From positions 1 to 64,000 of the forward strand of contig JAGCVY010000083.1 of NCBI GenBank assembly GCA_017962105.1: a stretch of 64,000 nt of DNA, written 5' to 3'. How positions within the stretch are numbered: the first letter of the stretch is position 1; every line of letters begins with the position of its first letter. Positions 26,390 through 34,884 of this stretch are shown piece by piece. Below the pieces are notes generated by a model. It was not told the origin of the DNA, searched no databases, and saw only the letters and a program-made list of their open reading frames with translations. A program made the translations under genes and the position numbers. The DNA comes from Lachnospiraceae bacterium. GTDB lineage: Bacteria; Bacillota; Clostridia; Lachnospirales; Lachnospiraceae.

Positions 26390-27145
26390 TTATGTAAATC
26401 GGTCCAGACGAACCTTGCAGATCAGGCAGACGGTGACTCCCGGAAGGTTCTCGTGTCCGCATACGGGACACTTCCGCGGGCCCTGTGCCGAGTCTGTTTT
26501 TCTCCGTGGCCGCGGCTTCTGCAGCTCAGTTCCGCAGTTCTTGCAGACTTTTGTTCCCCAGGGGTTGTCAACCCAGCAGTTTCGACAGCGGATCTTATTT
26601 GAGGGAACCGCGGTGTCCGTGCTGCGCTTCTGTGACTCTTCAATCCGCATCCGCTCCGCTTCCTGTTTTTCCCTTTTCTCCCTCTGATCCCGCCGGCGGA
26701 GTTCGCGCTCCAGTTCAGCCTTTTCCGCATCGGTAAGCCGGCCTTTTCTTCCGGCTCCCGACCATGCGGCAGCCGCGCCGCGAAGGGCGTCCACCACATT
26801 TCCCACAGCAGTACCGAAACTGACAGGTCCGTCCTCGGTGCCGATGGGTGTTTCCCCGGATCCGGGGGCAGACTCGGAAAATGTCTCCTTCGGTAAATCC
26901 CCGCCTTCCTCTCCGTCCCCGGTCGGAACATAGCGAAGCGGCATCCCGCAGACCTCACAGAGGTCATTTTCCGAAGGATTCAAATACCAGCAGTACGAGC
27001 ATCGTATCTTCTTCGATGCTGCGGTATCCAAAATGCTATCCCGGTGCTTCGAGGTTTCCGCCGTTTCTTCCGGCAGAAACGATCCGCACCGAGCGCAGGT
27101 CGTTGAATGCATCGGGTTTTCAAAATCGCAAATCGGGCAGCGCAT
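26390..27145 (-). CDS. Multi-zinc-ribbon protein, paralogue 1
   Basis: 251 residues, four zinc ribbons: RCPICDFENPMHSTTCARC, RCSYCWYLNPSENDLCEVC, RCRNCWVDNPWGTKVCKNC and a terminal CPVCGHENLPGVTVCLIC. A charged coiled segment rich in Arg and Glu (about 140-180, ELERELRRRDQREKREKQEAERMR) separates ribbons 2 and 3. It shares ETSKxRDSILDTAA with the downstream copy, so the two arose by tandem duplication. It starts 24 bases after the AAA/DUF4143 stop codon with GGAGTG as ribosome site, so it is very likely co-transcribed with the ATPase. Confidence 0.8.
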   Translation of the reverse strand: MRCPICDFENPMHSTTCARCGSFLPEETAETSKHRDSILDTAASKKIRCSYCWYLNPSENDLCEVCGMPLRYVPTGDGEEGGDLPKETFSESAPGSGETPIGTEDGPVSFGTAVGNVVDALRGAAAAWSGAGRKGRLTDAEKAELERELRRRDQREKREKQEAERMRIEESQKRSTDTAVPSNKIRCRNCWVDNPWGTKVCKNCGTELQKPRPRRKTDSAQGPRKCPVCGHENLPGVTVCLICKVRLDRFT

Positions 27146-27169
27146 GGTTCACTCCAATTCTTAGCTGGA

Positions 27170-28501
27170 TCAAAGAAAAATCACGGAATAGTGGGGCAGT
27201 GTCCATTTTTCATCACTTCGCCCATTCCGGCCGGAAATCAGCTTATATGCTATCTCCGGATGATATTTTTCGATGAAACGGTTCAGCGAACGGGAAGCCG
27301 TATTGCCGGCTTTTACTTCAACAGGGACTACTTCTCCATCCTTCTCAATCAGAAACTCCAGTTCGGTGTTGTCATCCGGTTTGAAATAATGGAGACTGTA
27401 TCCTCTTTTTACAAGGCTCTCCGCAATGATATTTTCATATACACCGCCTCTGGCATTTCCCCGGATCGTGTCATTTATTATCGCTTTTTTCGTTCCGAAT
27501 CCATACAATGCCGTAAGCAAACCGGTGTCACTCAGGTACAATTTGAACTGCTCATCCTTTTCATTTGCCATCAAAGGAATCAATGGCTCCGAGACATTTG
27601 TACACACATTTACCAGCCCGGAGTCTTTAAGCCATTTTACGCTGCTGCCGTATTTTCTGCGGGTCTGCCCTTTCTCCACCGTGGCATACTGAAACTTTTT
27701 TATTTCTTTCGCCAACTGCCTCGGCACCGCATCATAGCACCTCCTGACAGACTGCTTTTTCATGCCTTTCGCGTGCTTGGAAATTTCGTCCTGATACTGG
27801 TCAACAAGGCTTTTCTGAACATCAAAGACCCGGCTGAAATCCTTGTTTGCAGCAAAATCGCTCACGACCTCGGGCATGCCGCCGACAACCATAAACTCGC
27901 GGAATAATCCTTCGAACTGTTCATGAACACTTTCGGGAATCGGATCTTCCGACATCACATATTCCTTCAGCTGCCGGATTGTCTCCTCATCATACCCGTA
28001 TGCCCACAAAAACTCCTCAAAATCCAGTGAGTACATTGTCAGCTGATGTTCATACCCTACCGGAAGCGATGCCGGAAATTCTACCGAATCATCGGCATCT
28101 TCACCATACGACAACCCCAGCAAAGAGCCGGAAGCCACGACGTCAAACCGCATATCCTCCGCAAGGAACTTCAATGCTGTTCTGGCATTTCCGCAACACT
28201 GGATCTCGTCCAGGAACAGCAATGTATCCCCGGGAATCAAACGAACGCCGGGAATATTGACCGACAGCCGTTTGTAAACTTCCTCCGGCGAGAGATCTCC
28301 GTCAAAAATCTTCTTTAACTCGCGATTACGGAAAAAATCGATCTCGATGAAGGAGGCGTACTCCTTGTTTCCGAATGCTCTCACAAGGAAGGATTTGCCG
28401 ACCTGCCTTGCTCCCAACAGCAATAGGCACTTGCGAAGTCCCCCTTTTCTGCGCGCTTCTTTCCAAGCAAGCATTTCGTCATACATTTTTCGTTTCAGCA
28501 T
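27170..28501 (-). CDS. AAA ATPase with C-terminal DUF4143 (PD-(D/E)xK nuclease-like) domain
   Basis: 443 residues. N-terminal AAA domain: Walker A LLGARQVGKSFLVRAF, Walker B DTLLFLDEIQCCGN, sensor DVVASGSLLGL, then LDFEEFLWAYG and MVVGGMPEVV, all typical of the AAA_14/DUF4143 family. The C-terminal DUF4143 domain carries GGVYENIIAESLVKRG, ELEFLIEKDGEVVPVEVKAG, a restriction-nuclease-like E...ExE...ExK pattern. Function of the family is not settled; members are widespread, often multicopy and horizontally spread. It has a near-consensus promoter and an upstream 33-bp repeat array. Confidence 0.92.
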   Translation of the reverse strand: MLKRKMYDEMLAWKEARRKGGLRKCLLLLGARQVGKSFLVRAFGNKEYASFIEIDFFRNRELKKIFDGDLSPEEVYKRLSVNIPGVRLIPGDTLLFLDEIQCCGNARTALKFLAEDMRFDVVASGSLLGLSYGEDADDSVEFPASLPVGYEHQLTMYSLDFEEFLWAYGYDEETIRQLKEYVMSEDPIPESVHEQFEGLFREFMVVGGMPEVVSDFAANKDFSRVFDVQKSLVDQYQDEISKHAKGMKKQSVRRCYDAVPRQLAKEIKKFQYATVEKGQTRRKYGSSVKWLKDSGLVNVCTNVSEPLIPLMANEKDEQFKLYLSDTGLLTALYGFGTKKAIINDTIRGNARGGVYENIIAESLVKRGYSLHYFKPDDNTELEFLIEKDGEVVPVEVKAGNTASRSLNRFIEKYHPEIAYKLISGRNGRSDEKWTLPHYSVIFL

Positions 28502-28533
28502 AACTCAACACCCCGCTTTCCTGCACTATGCTC

Positions 28534-28562
28534 AAAATACCTGATTTTTCAGGCATTGTCAA
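28534..28562 (-). promoter_or_regulatory. Promoter of AAA/DUF4143 operon with palindromic spacer
   Basis: Minus strand TTGACA (28557-28562), 17-base spacer, TATTTT (28534-28539). The spacer contains the perfect dyad CCTGAAAAATCAGG (CCTGA/TCAGG), a good place for a repressor. The start point would be near 28527, about 26 bases before the ATG. Confidence 0.75.
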
Positions 28563-28569
28563 GCCTTCG

Positions 28570-28683
28570 TGCATAAAATCGGGGTGCTCACTTTTCGAAA
28601 AATGCATAAAATCGGCATATGCATTTACCGAAATTTACATAAAATCGGGGTGCGTTTCCCGGGAAAAATGCATAAAATCGGGG
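28570..28683 (-). repeat. Four-unit 33-bp tandem repeat array upstream of the AAA/DUF4143 promoter
   Basis: On the minus strand the core CCCCGATTTTATGCA recurs at 28683-28669, 28650-28636 (ending TGTA), 28617-28603 (starting TGCC) and 28584-28570, spaced exactly 33 bases each time. The 18 bases between cores differ in sequence, but each contains a dyad: TTTCCCGGGAAA, ATTTCGGTAAAT and TTTTCGAAAA. The last core ends seven bases before the -35 box. Read on the plus strand the period of 11 codons yields a short repetitive ORF, which has no ribosome binding site. Confidence 0.9.
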
Positions 28684-28695
28684 TTGGCACACGGA

Positions 28696-29886
28696 TTATA
28701 CGAGCTCATTGACCACCCGTAGCCGCTTAAGAGCCTCCGAAAGAACACTCCGCGGACAAGCAACATTGATCCGCTGGAATCCATCTCCGCCGCGGCCGAA
28801 CATGGTTCCACGGTCGAGCCACAGCTTCGCTTTGTTCACGATAAGATCGTCAAGCTCTTTCGGACAAAGTCCTGTTTCGCGGAAATCAAGCCACGCCAGG
28901 TAAGTGGCCTCCGTCTCCGCGACCCGGACTCCCGGCAGTTCTTCAGAAACGAATTTTGCCAGAAAATCCAGGTTTTCCCGAATGCACTTCCTCGATGCCG
29001 CATACCACTCATCCCCGTGCTCATACGCCGCCTGTGCAGCCGCAATGCCTGCCGCATTCGGCTCATCGTACCCGGTCTGCGCAATCGCCTTCCGGAACCG
29101 ATGGCGGATATCACGGTCGGGAATGAAAATGTTGGACTGCTGAAGACCTGCTAAGTTGAATGTCTTGCTTGGCGCCGTCGCCGTGATCGTAAAATCTCGG
29201 AACGACTCATCCACCTCCTGGAACACCTGATGTGTTCCTTTCCACACAAAATCGAAATGAATCTCGTCGCTTAGGACGGTCACACCGTACCGTCGGCACA
29301 GCTCGCCGATGCGGCGAAGCTCCTCCGCGGTCCACGCCCGTCCCACCGGATTGTGGGGATTGCAGAGGATGAAGAGTTTGACATTCCCTCCGGAAATCCG
29401 CCTCTCAAAGTCCTCGTAATCCATCGTGTAGCGGTCGTTTTCATCCCGCAGAAGCTCGGAAACCACGAGTCTGCGCCCGTTGGTTTTTATGATATCCGCG
29501 AAGGGATAGTACACCGGCTCCTGGATGATCACGCCGTCCCCGGGCTCCGTCAGGCCGCGCACCGCTGCCCCGATGGCAAAGCACACGCCGGGCGTCTTCA
29601 CGTGCCACTCCGGCCTCACCTCCCAGCCATGGTGACGCTTCATCCAGCCGGCAACCGCCTCGAAGAACCCGTCGCCGTCCTGCACGTTCGTGTAGCCGTA
29701 GATGTTGTGGTGCGCAAGGTCCGTCAGCGCATCCTCAATGTAGGAGCTGGTCCGGAAATCCATATCCGCCACCCAAAGGGGAAGCACATCCTCCGGATAT
29801 CCCCGCTTCTTCGCAAAATCATACTTCAGACACTTCGTATTCCTGCGGTCGATCACCGCATCAAAATCAAGGTTTCTCTCTGCCAT
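28696..29886 (-). CDS. PatB/MalY-type PLP aminotransferase, C-S lyase
   Basis: 396 residues. Fold type I PLP enzyme of the MalY/PatB group, which cleaves cystathionine or cysteine conjugates to thiol, pyruvate and ammonia. Motifs: LPLWVADMDF near the N-terminus (group signature), NPHNPVGRAW, SDEIHFDFVW with the PLP aspartate, and the Schiff-base lysine in ATAPSKTFNLAGLQ. The ATG follows AGGAGATAAGCG. It is the last gene of the collinear sulfur cluster, 17 bases after the gamma-synthase/lyase gene. No terminator is visible before the AAA/DUF4143 promoter. Confidence 0.92.
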   Translation of the reverse strand: MAERNLDFDAVIDRRNTKCLKYDFAKKRGYPEDVLPLWVADMDFRTSSYIEDALTDLAHHNIYGYTNVQDGDGFFEAVAGWMKRHHGWEVRPEWHVKTPGVCFAIGAAVRGLTEPGDGVIIQEPVYYPFADIIKTNGRRLVVSELLRDENDRYTMDYEDFERRISGGNVKLFILCNPHNPVGRAWTAEELRRIGELCRRYGVTVLSDEIHFDFVWKGTHQVFQEVDESFRDFTITATAPSKTFNLAGLQQSNIFIPDRDIRHRFRKAIAQTGYDEPNAAGIAAAQAAYEHGDEWYAASRKCIRENLDFLAKFVSEELPGVRVAETEATYLAWLDFRETGLCPKELDDLIVNKAKLWLDRGTMFGRGGDGFQRINVACPRSVLSEALKRLRVVNELV

Positions 29887-29903
29887 CGCTTATCTCCTGA
29901 TTC

Positions 29904-31001
29904 TCACTCCGCCGTAAACGCCTGTTCCAGATCCCCGAGAATGTCCCGCGGATCCTCGATCCCCACGGACATCCGCAGCAGCCGGTCCGTGATTCCGAGG
30001 CGCTCCTTCTGCTCCGCAGGCAAATCCGGGTGCGTCTGCAGAGACGGATATGTGAGAAGGCTCTCCGTCCCTCCCAGGCTTTCGGAAAATGTGATCAGCT
30101 TCACGTTGCGAAGGATCGACAGCGCCTTCTCCGCGGATTTTACGGAAAATGAGATCATCCCGCTGCCCGCATAATAGACTTCATCTACCTCCGAGCGGCC
30201 GCGCAGCCAATCCCGTACGGTCTCGGCGTTACTCTTGTGGCGCTCCATCCGAAGCGCCAAAGTCTTCATTCCGCGAAGACACAACCAGCACTCAAAGGGC
30301 CCCAGAGTCGCGCCCGTGGTCTTCGAGAGAAGCCGTATCCGGGCCGCTGCCGCAGGGTCCTTGCTGCACAGAAAGCCGCAGACCGTATCATTGTGACCGC
30401 TTAGGTACTTCGTCCCGGAGTGGATCACAAAATCCGCGCCCTCGGCCATGGGATGCTGCAGGTAGGGCGTCATAAAGGTGTTGTCCACCGCCAGCACCGC
30501 ACCGTTTCGATGCGCGATCTCGGCGATCGCATGGATGTCGCTTACCCGCATCATCGGATTGGACGGCGTCTCCAGGTACACGGCCTTCGTGTCCGCACGG
30601 ATCGCAGCTGCCACTTTAGCCGGATCGGTTGTGTCGACATACTCGATGCGGTACTCATTTTTCGTCTCAATCTGATCGATCAGGCGCACTACGCCGCCGT
30701 ACAGATCCTCGCCGCACAGGATGTGGTCGCCGGGCCGGAAGCAATCAAAAAACGCCGAGATTGCAGCCATTCCCGATGCGAATGCCACCGTGTCATAAGC
30801 TCCCTCCAGGGAGCTTACGGTTTCCTCCAGAAACTTTCTGGTCGGATTGGATTCACGGGAATAGTCGAACCCCGACGGATTGTGTCCCGGCGTCAAATGG
30901 CTGAAACAGGCCGTCTGGTAGATGGGGAAGCTGACCGCACAGTTCGCGTCCGCGAGCGTGTGCCCTTCCCCGTGAATACATCGTGTCTCTATCGAATACA
31001 T
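29904..31001 (-). CDS. Cystathionine gamma-synthase/beta-lyase family PLP enzyme
   Basis: 365 residues. Cys/Met-metabolism PLP family: IYQTACFSH, YSRESNPTRKFLEETVSSLE, FASGMAAISAF, AVDNTFMTPYLQ and the PLP lysine in VIHSGTKYLSGHND. Which of the gamma-synthase, gamma-lyase or beta-lyase activities applies cannot be decided from sequence. It is some 15 residues shorter than typical members because the segment before SGMISFSV is trimmed. The ATG follows GGGTGGAACC. It sits 36 bases after the M20 hydrolase and 17 before the PatB-like gene. Confidence 0.92.
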   Translation of the reverse strand: MYSIETRCIHGEGHTLADANCAVSFPIYQTACFSHLTPGHNPSGFDYSRESNPTRKFLEETVSSLEGAYDTVAFASGMAAISAFFDCFRPGDHILCGEDLYGGVVRLIDQIETKNEYRIEYVDTTDPAKVAAAIRADTKAVYLETPSNPMMRVSDIHAIAEIAHRNGAVLAVDNTFMTPYLQHPMAEGADFVIHSGTKYLSGHNDTVCGFLCSKDPAAAARIRLLSKTTGATLGPFECWLCLRGMKTLALRMERHKSNAETVRDWLRGRSEVDEVYYAGSGMISFSVKSAEKALSILRNVKLITFSESLGGTESLLTYPSLQTHPDLPAEQKERLGITDRLLRMSVGIEDPRDILGDLEQAFTAE

Positions 31002-31037
31002 GGTTCCACCCTCATTTTCTGTATGAATTGCGTGAGA

Positions 31038-32168
31038 TTACGCGGTGATCAGAGCAACGGCAAGCTCCGCGGCTTTCGCCAGCTCGGAAAGCTCCGTGTA
31101 CTCCTCCGTCGTGTGGGAATTTTCCATCGCGCAGGCGACCACGATCGCCGGCACGCCGTGCTCGTTCAGGCGGTTCGCATCGCTTCCGCCGTAGGTTGTG
31201 ATCAACTCTGAACTGAGGCCCGCCGCCTTCGCAGCCTTCGTAAAATGCTGCACCACAGCCTCGGAAGCGTCCAGATGATATGCCCGGATGTGCTCGCGGC
31301 TTCGGCACTGCACGGTGCCGCCGAATGTTTTCGCCGTCTCTTCAAACCGTGTGAACACCTCGTTCACCAGCCGGAGCGCCTCCTCGTGGGAGAAGCTTCG
31401 CACTTCCCCGGTGACAACCACCCGGTCCGGCACGATGTTGTCCGCCGTGCCCCCCGAGATGGTTCCGAAATTCACCGAGCTCTGCCCGTTTACACGCCCG
31501 GCGGACAATCCCGCGAGGGCATCCGCCGCGATGCTCACGGCATTGACGCCCAGCTCCGGCGCAAAACCGGCATGCGACGCCTTTCCGATGATCTCGACGG
31601 AAAATGAAACAATCGACGGGGCCGCAACAGCAGTCGTTCCAACCGCTCCATTCAGGTCGAACACATACGCTTTCTTTGCGTGCACAAGGCGGAAGTCAAA
31701 CGCCTCCGAACCCTCGCAGAAGCTCTCCTCCGCAGAGGTGATCAGTATTTCGATGTCCGGGTGAGGCAACCCCGATTCCTCAACAATTTGAATCGCCTCC
31801 AGAATCACCGTCAACCCGGAAACATCATCTGCTCCAAGCACCGTGGACCCGTCGGATGTGATCGTGCCGTCCTCCCGCACGATCGCCTGTTTGCCCTTGC
31901 CCGGTCTCACGGTATCCAAATGTGCAGACAGCAGTATCGTCTCGCCCTCCGCGGTTCCCCGCAGGAAACCGTGGATGTTCGGAAAACTCCCGGGATGATC
32001 CGCAAGGAACGCCTCATCCGTAGTGTCCGTCCGCACGCTCACGCCGAGCCTTTGGAGATCGCGGACAATCTGATCTCCCAGTTCCCGCTCACTGTATGTC
32101 TCGCTGTCAATCGCAACATAATCCGAGAAGCGGCGCAAAAGCCGGTTTTTGTTGATTCGGTTTTCCAT
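31038..32168 (-). CDS. M20 family metallohydrolase (peptidase T-like)
   Basis: 376 residues. Zinc-dependent M20 amidohydrolase. Metal and catalytic motifs: LLSAHLDTVRPG, TVLGADDVSGL, ITSAEESFCEGS and the distal histidine region AMENSHTTEEYTE. The dimerisation domain has SFSVEIIGKASHAG. Overall closest in look to peptidase T-like enzymes, but the cluster context also allows N-acyl-amino-acid deacylation. I start at ATG after AAGGAGGAGCGAGCG; the TTG ten codons earlier lies before that site and is unlikely. Confidence 0.85.
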   Translation of the reverse strand: MENRINKNRLLRRFSDYVAIDSETYSERELGDQIVRDLQRLGVSVRTDTTDEAFLADHPGSFPNIHGFLRGTAEGETILLSAHLDTVRPGKGKQAIVREDGTITSDGSTVLGADDVSGLTVILEAIQIVEESGLPHPDIEILITSAEESFCEGSEAFDFRLVHAKKAYVFDLNGAVGTTAVAAPSIVSFSVEIIGKASHAGFAPELGVNAVSIAADALAGLSAGRVNGQSSVNFGTISGGTADNIVPDRVVVTGEVRSFSHEEALRLVNEVFTRFEETAKTFGGTVQCRSREHIRAYHLDASEAVVQHFTKAAKAAGLSSELITTYGGSDANRLNEHGVPAIVVACAMENSHTTEEYTELSELAKAAELAVALITA

Positions 32169-32217
32169 CGCTCGCTCCTCCTTTTCTTTATTTTCCAAAG
32201 GTCTCTCTTCTCAGCGG

Positions 32218-33246
32218 TCAGTATTCATCCGGAAACCGGTATCCGGCCGGCGTGAACATTTTTGCACGGAAATCCGAAGGACTTCCCTGCGGACGTTTTT
32301 CTCCGGATCCTCCGCTCTGCGGACGCTCCGGACGTTTCTCTTCCGGCCCGGCAATGTGTTTTTCAAACACGTATTTGTTTCTCCGGTACTCCGGAAAACG
32401 GTTATAAAAGCCCACCGCGCCGGGGTGCGTGTTCAACACCACGATCTCCTCGCGGATCTGTTCGTCAAGTCTTCTGACAAGCCTCTTTCCTATGGACAGC
32501 CCCTGGTATTCCGGATCGACCGCGACATTTAAGATGGTGGCGTACAAGCCTCCGTCTGCCACGGCTCTGGCGATGCCCACGAGACGTTCCCCGTCAAAAG
32601 CCGTCACCACATAGGAACTGTTGGAAAATGCTTTTTCGGTCTTCGCCAGGTCGTGAGGTCTTCCGAAAAATGCCTTCGTCAACACCTCATTGACCTCGGG
32701 GTACGAAGCCTGTGCAAGGCCGTCGGCGATCAGGACCTGCGCTCCGTCCGGGCGTATTTTCCGTCCGTTGTCCTGCGGGACGCCCTCTCCCGGAACCTTC
32801 GAAGGTTCCGCTCCGAACTCGCTCTCGAAGCGGTATCCCCAGGGAAGGAAATCGCTCTCCTTCATCCCCTCGCGGAACAGCGTCCACGCGTTTTTGCAGC
32901 GTCCGTACCCGGCCTTTTCATAGAGTTCCAGAAGTTCTCGCTGACCGTACACCATAACGCGGCGGCCTGTAAGGTCCTTCTCGATTTCCGTAAGGAGTCC
33001 CAGGAGTATTTCATCCCGTCCGGGGTCCCCGTCGGCGTACTCCGACGAAACCGCCAAATCTACCAGCAGCGCTGTCTCAACGCCCTCGCTGATCACGCGT
33101 ACCGCTCCGACGAGCTTCCCGCGGTCATACGCGAGGCGGCTTACGAAGCTGTCGCGGAACCGCTCGTAACGGGAGGCGTCCCCGTAGAAAGTGTTTATGG
33201 CTTCCCGGTCCACGGGTGTGACATCGGATGTATAAAAGATTCCCAC
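32218..33246 (-). CDS. Tandem GNAT-fold N-acetyltransferase
   Basis: 342 residues with two GNAT-like halves. The first (about 1-130) is degenerate: LVGAVRVISEG, then LVDLAVSSEYADGDPGRDEIL, then ELLELYEKAGY. The second (about 165-295) has GERLVGIARAVADGG and the acetyl-CoA loop VDPEYQGLSIGKRLVRRL, then GAVGFYNRFPEY. A charged, Pro-rich C-terminal tail of about 45 residues follows. The start is GTG, six bases after AGGAGG. It lies between the ABC transporter ATPase (88-base gap) and the M20 hydrolase (49-base gap). Substrate unknown; pairing with an M20 enzyme suggests N-acetylation and deacylation of an imported amino acid. Confidence 0.8.
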   Translation of the reverse strand: MGIFYTSDVTPVDREAINTFYGDASRYERFRDSFVSRLAYDRGKLVGAVRVISEGVETALLVDLAVSSEYADGDPGRDEILLGLLTEIEKDLTGRRVMVYGQRELLELYEKAGYGRCKNAWTLFREGMKESDFLPWGYRFESEFGAEPSKVPGEGVPQDNGRKIRPDGAQVLIADGLAQASYPEVNEVLTKAFFGRPHDLAKTEKAFSNSSYVVTAFDGERLVGIARAVADGGLYATILNVAVDPEYQGLSIGKRLVRRLDEQIREEIVVLNTHPGAVGFYNRFPEYRRNKYVFEKHIAGPEEKRPERPQSGGSGEKRPQGSPSDFRAKMFTPAGYRFPDEY

Positions 33247-33312
33247 GAGATTCCTCCTTTCCCGGCTTGCGCAGCAAACCTTTCTCTACGCGGTTCTGCA
33301 GGTCCCGAAGGG

Positions 33313-33344
33313 TTTCATCCGAGCCAAATGAGGCTCAGATGAAA
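33313..33344 (-). promoter_or_regulatory. Intercistronic hairpin at the end of the ABC transporter genes
   Basis: On the minus strand TTTCATC-T-GAGCC, loop TCATTT, GGCTC-G-GATGAAA: a nearly perfect 12-bp stem that includes the stop codon of the ATPase gene. CCCTTCGGG follows rather than a T run. It could stabilise the transporter mRNA or partially terminate before the acetyltransferase gene. Confidence 0.7.
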
Positions 33345-34105
33345 TAATCGGGCTCCTTCAGCTTGTTCATCTTCTCGAAAAATTCTTTTGCACGATCGCT
33401 CTTCGGATGGCGGAACACCTCGGACGGCGAGCCGTCCTCAATGATCTTTCCGCCGTCAAGGAAGATGACGCGCGTCGATATCTTGCTCACAAAATCCATC
33501 TCGTGGGAAACCAAAAGCATCGTGTAGCCCTGTTCCGCAATCTGTTTGATGGTCGTGAGCACCTCCGTCACCAGCTCCGGGTCAAGCGCCGAAGTCGGCT
33601 CATCAAGGAGGACAATGTCCGGCCGCATGGCAAGCGTTCGTGCAATTGCGACGCGCTGTTGCTGCCCGCCGGACATATGTCGCGGGTAATGGTTTTGCCA
33701 GGCCTTCAGTCCGACATTTTCCAATGCCTCAAGGGCCAGTTTCTCAGCCTCCTGCCTGGACTTCTTCTGTACGGTGATCAACCCTTCCATCACGTTCTGA
33801 AGCGCTGTCTTATGCTCGAAGAGGTAAAACCGCTGGAACACCATTCCAATTCTCTTGCGGAGTTCCGTGACCTTCTTCCGGTCCTTGGACTTGAGCGGCA
33901 GCGGAATCGTGATGTCCTCGAATTGGATCTCGCCCTGTTCGGGACGTTCCAAAAGATTGATGGAGCGGAGGAGGGTGGATTTGCCGGTGCCCGAGGGCCC
34001 GACGATTCCGATGATGTCGCCCTTGTTGACGGAAAGGTCGATTCCGTCGAGAACCACATTGTCCCGGAAGCTTTTATGAATATCTTTAAGCTCCAGAATA
34101 GCCAT
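33335..34105 (-). CDS. Polar amino acid ABC transporter ATP-binding protein
   Basis: 256 residues, GlnQ/TcyC-like. Walker A VGPSGTGKSTLLRSIN, Q-loop VFQRFYLFEH, signature MSGGQQQRVAIARTLAM, Walker B IVLLDEPTSALDPE, H-loop LLVSHEMDF. It energises uptake through the adjacent permease and binding protein. The ATG follows AAAGGAGGTGTAAAACG, and only four bases separate it from the permease stop codon. Context (leader peptide and sulfur enzymes) favours a sulfur-containing amino acid such as cystine or a cysteine or methionine derivative; this is inference. Confidence 0.95.
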   Translation of the reverse strand: MAILELKDIHKSFRDNVVLDGIDLSVNKGDIIGIVGPSGTGKSTLLRSINLLERPEQGEIQFEDITIPLPLKSKDRKKVTELRKRIGMVFQRFYLFEHKTALQNVMEGLITVQKKSRQEAEKLALEALENVGLKAWQNHYPRHMSGGQQQRVAIARTLAMRPDIVLLDEPTSALDPELVTEVLTTIKQIAEQGYTMLLVSHEMDFVSKISTRVIFLDGGKIIEDGSPSEVFRHPKSDRAKEFFEKMNKLKEPDYFI

Positions 34106-34109
34106 CGTT

Positions 34110-34853
34110 TTACACCTCCTTTGCTGCCTCGACCGCCTTCGGCTGTTCCGGAATGCGGAACCGCTTCTCGATCAGTTTGAAAATCTTCTCGAGGATGACC
34201 GTGATCACCCAGTATATGATTGCCAGAGCCACGTAACCTTCCAGATAGCGGTAGTCGCGGCCGGCCAGAATGGAATTCTGATACGTGATCTCGATGATGC
34301 CGCAGGTGGACGCGAGCGACGTCCCCTTCACAAGGCCGATCACCGAGTTGCAGATGCCGGGAAGCGCATTTTCCAGCGCCTCCGGCACAATGATCCTTCG
34401 TAAAATCTGCGGATAGGTCATTCCCATGGCCGTCGCTGCCTCAATCTCACCCTTGTCGACGGACTCAAGTGCCGCGCGGAAAATCTCGCTGGTGAACGCC
34501 GCCTGGTACAGGCCGAGCGCCACGAAGGCATAAACCATTTTCGGAATGATGTTTACATCGATGTCAGCGCCCCAGGAATTGAAGATCCGAAGGATTGCCG
34601 GTATGCCGTAGTAAGCGACATACAGCTGTATCAGCATCGGTGTGCCCCGCATCAGGGAGAGGAACGCCGAGGCGATCGGGCTCAGAATCTTCACTTTTTT
34701 ATAGCGGATGATGGCGATCAGAAGGCCGATGATGATCGAGACCAGAAACGCCAGCCCCGCCAACTCCAGCGTGATCGGGATTTTCTTTACCAGATGAGGT
34801 ACTCTCGACCACATGAGCTTCACGCTGAAATAGTCGGAAAATTTCGTGTCCAT
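34110..34853 (-). CDS. Polar amino acid ABC transporter permease
   Basis: 247 residues, HisM/TcyB-like, five or six helices. The family's N-terminal MITLELAGLAFLVSIIIGLLIA-type segment and the EAA loop EIEAATAMGMTYPQILRRII are clear. The conserved GTPMLIQLYVAYYGIP follows LMR. The ATG is preceded by TTGGAGGAACCCGTAA. It lies 31 bases after the binding protein and four before the ATPase gene. Confidence 0.95.
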   Translation of the reverse strand: MDTKFSDYFSVKLMWSRVPHLVKKIPITLELAGLAFLVSIIIGLLIAIIRYKKVKILSPIASAFLSLMRGTPMLIQLYVAYYGIPAILRIFNSWGADIDVNIIPKMVYAFVALGLYQAAFTSEIFRAALESVDKGEIEAATAMGMTYPQILRRIIVPEALENALPGICNSVIGLVKGTSLASTCGIIEITYQNSILAGRDYRYLEGYVALAIIYWVITVILEKIFKLIEKRFRIPEQPKAVEAAKEV

Positions 34854-34884
34854 TTACGGGTTCCTCCAAAATCCTGTGTCAGTG

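Noticed and set aside
28570..28683. CRISPR array
   Set aside because: The conserved core is 15 bp with 18-bp intervals carrying dyads, there are only four units, and no cas genes are present.
28528..28722. Plus-strand ORF with 11-residue repeats (CIKSGCxxxEK)
   Set aside because: It only mirrors the 33-bp DNA repeats, has no ribosome binding site, and overlaps the promoter of the ATPase gene.
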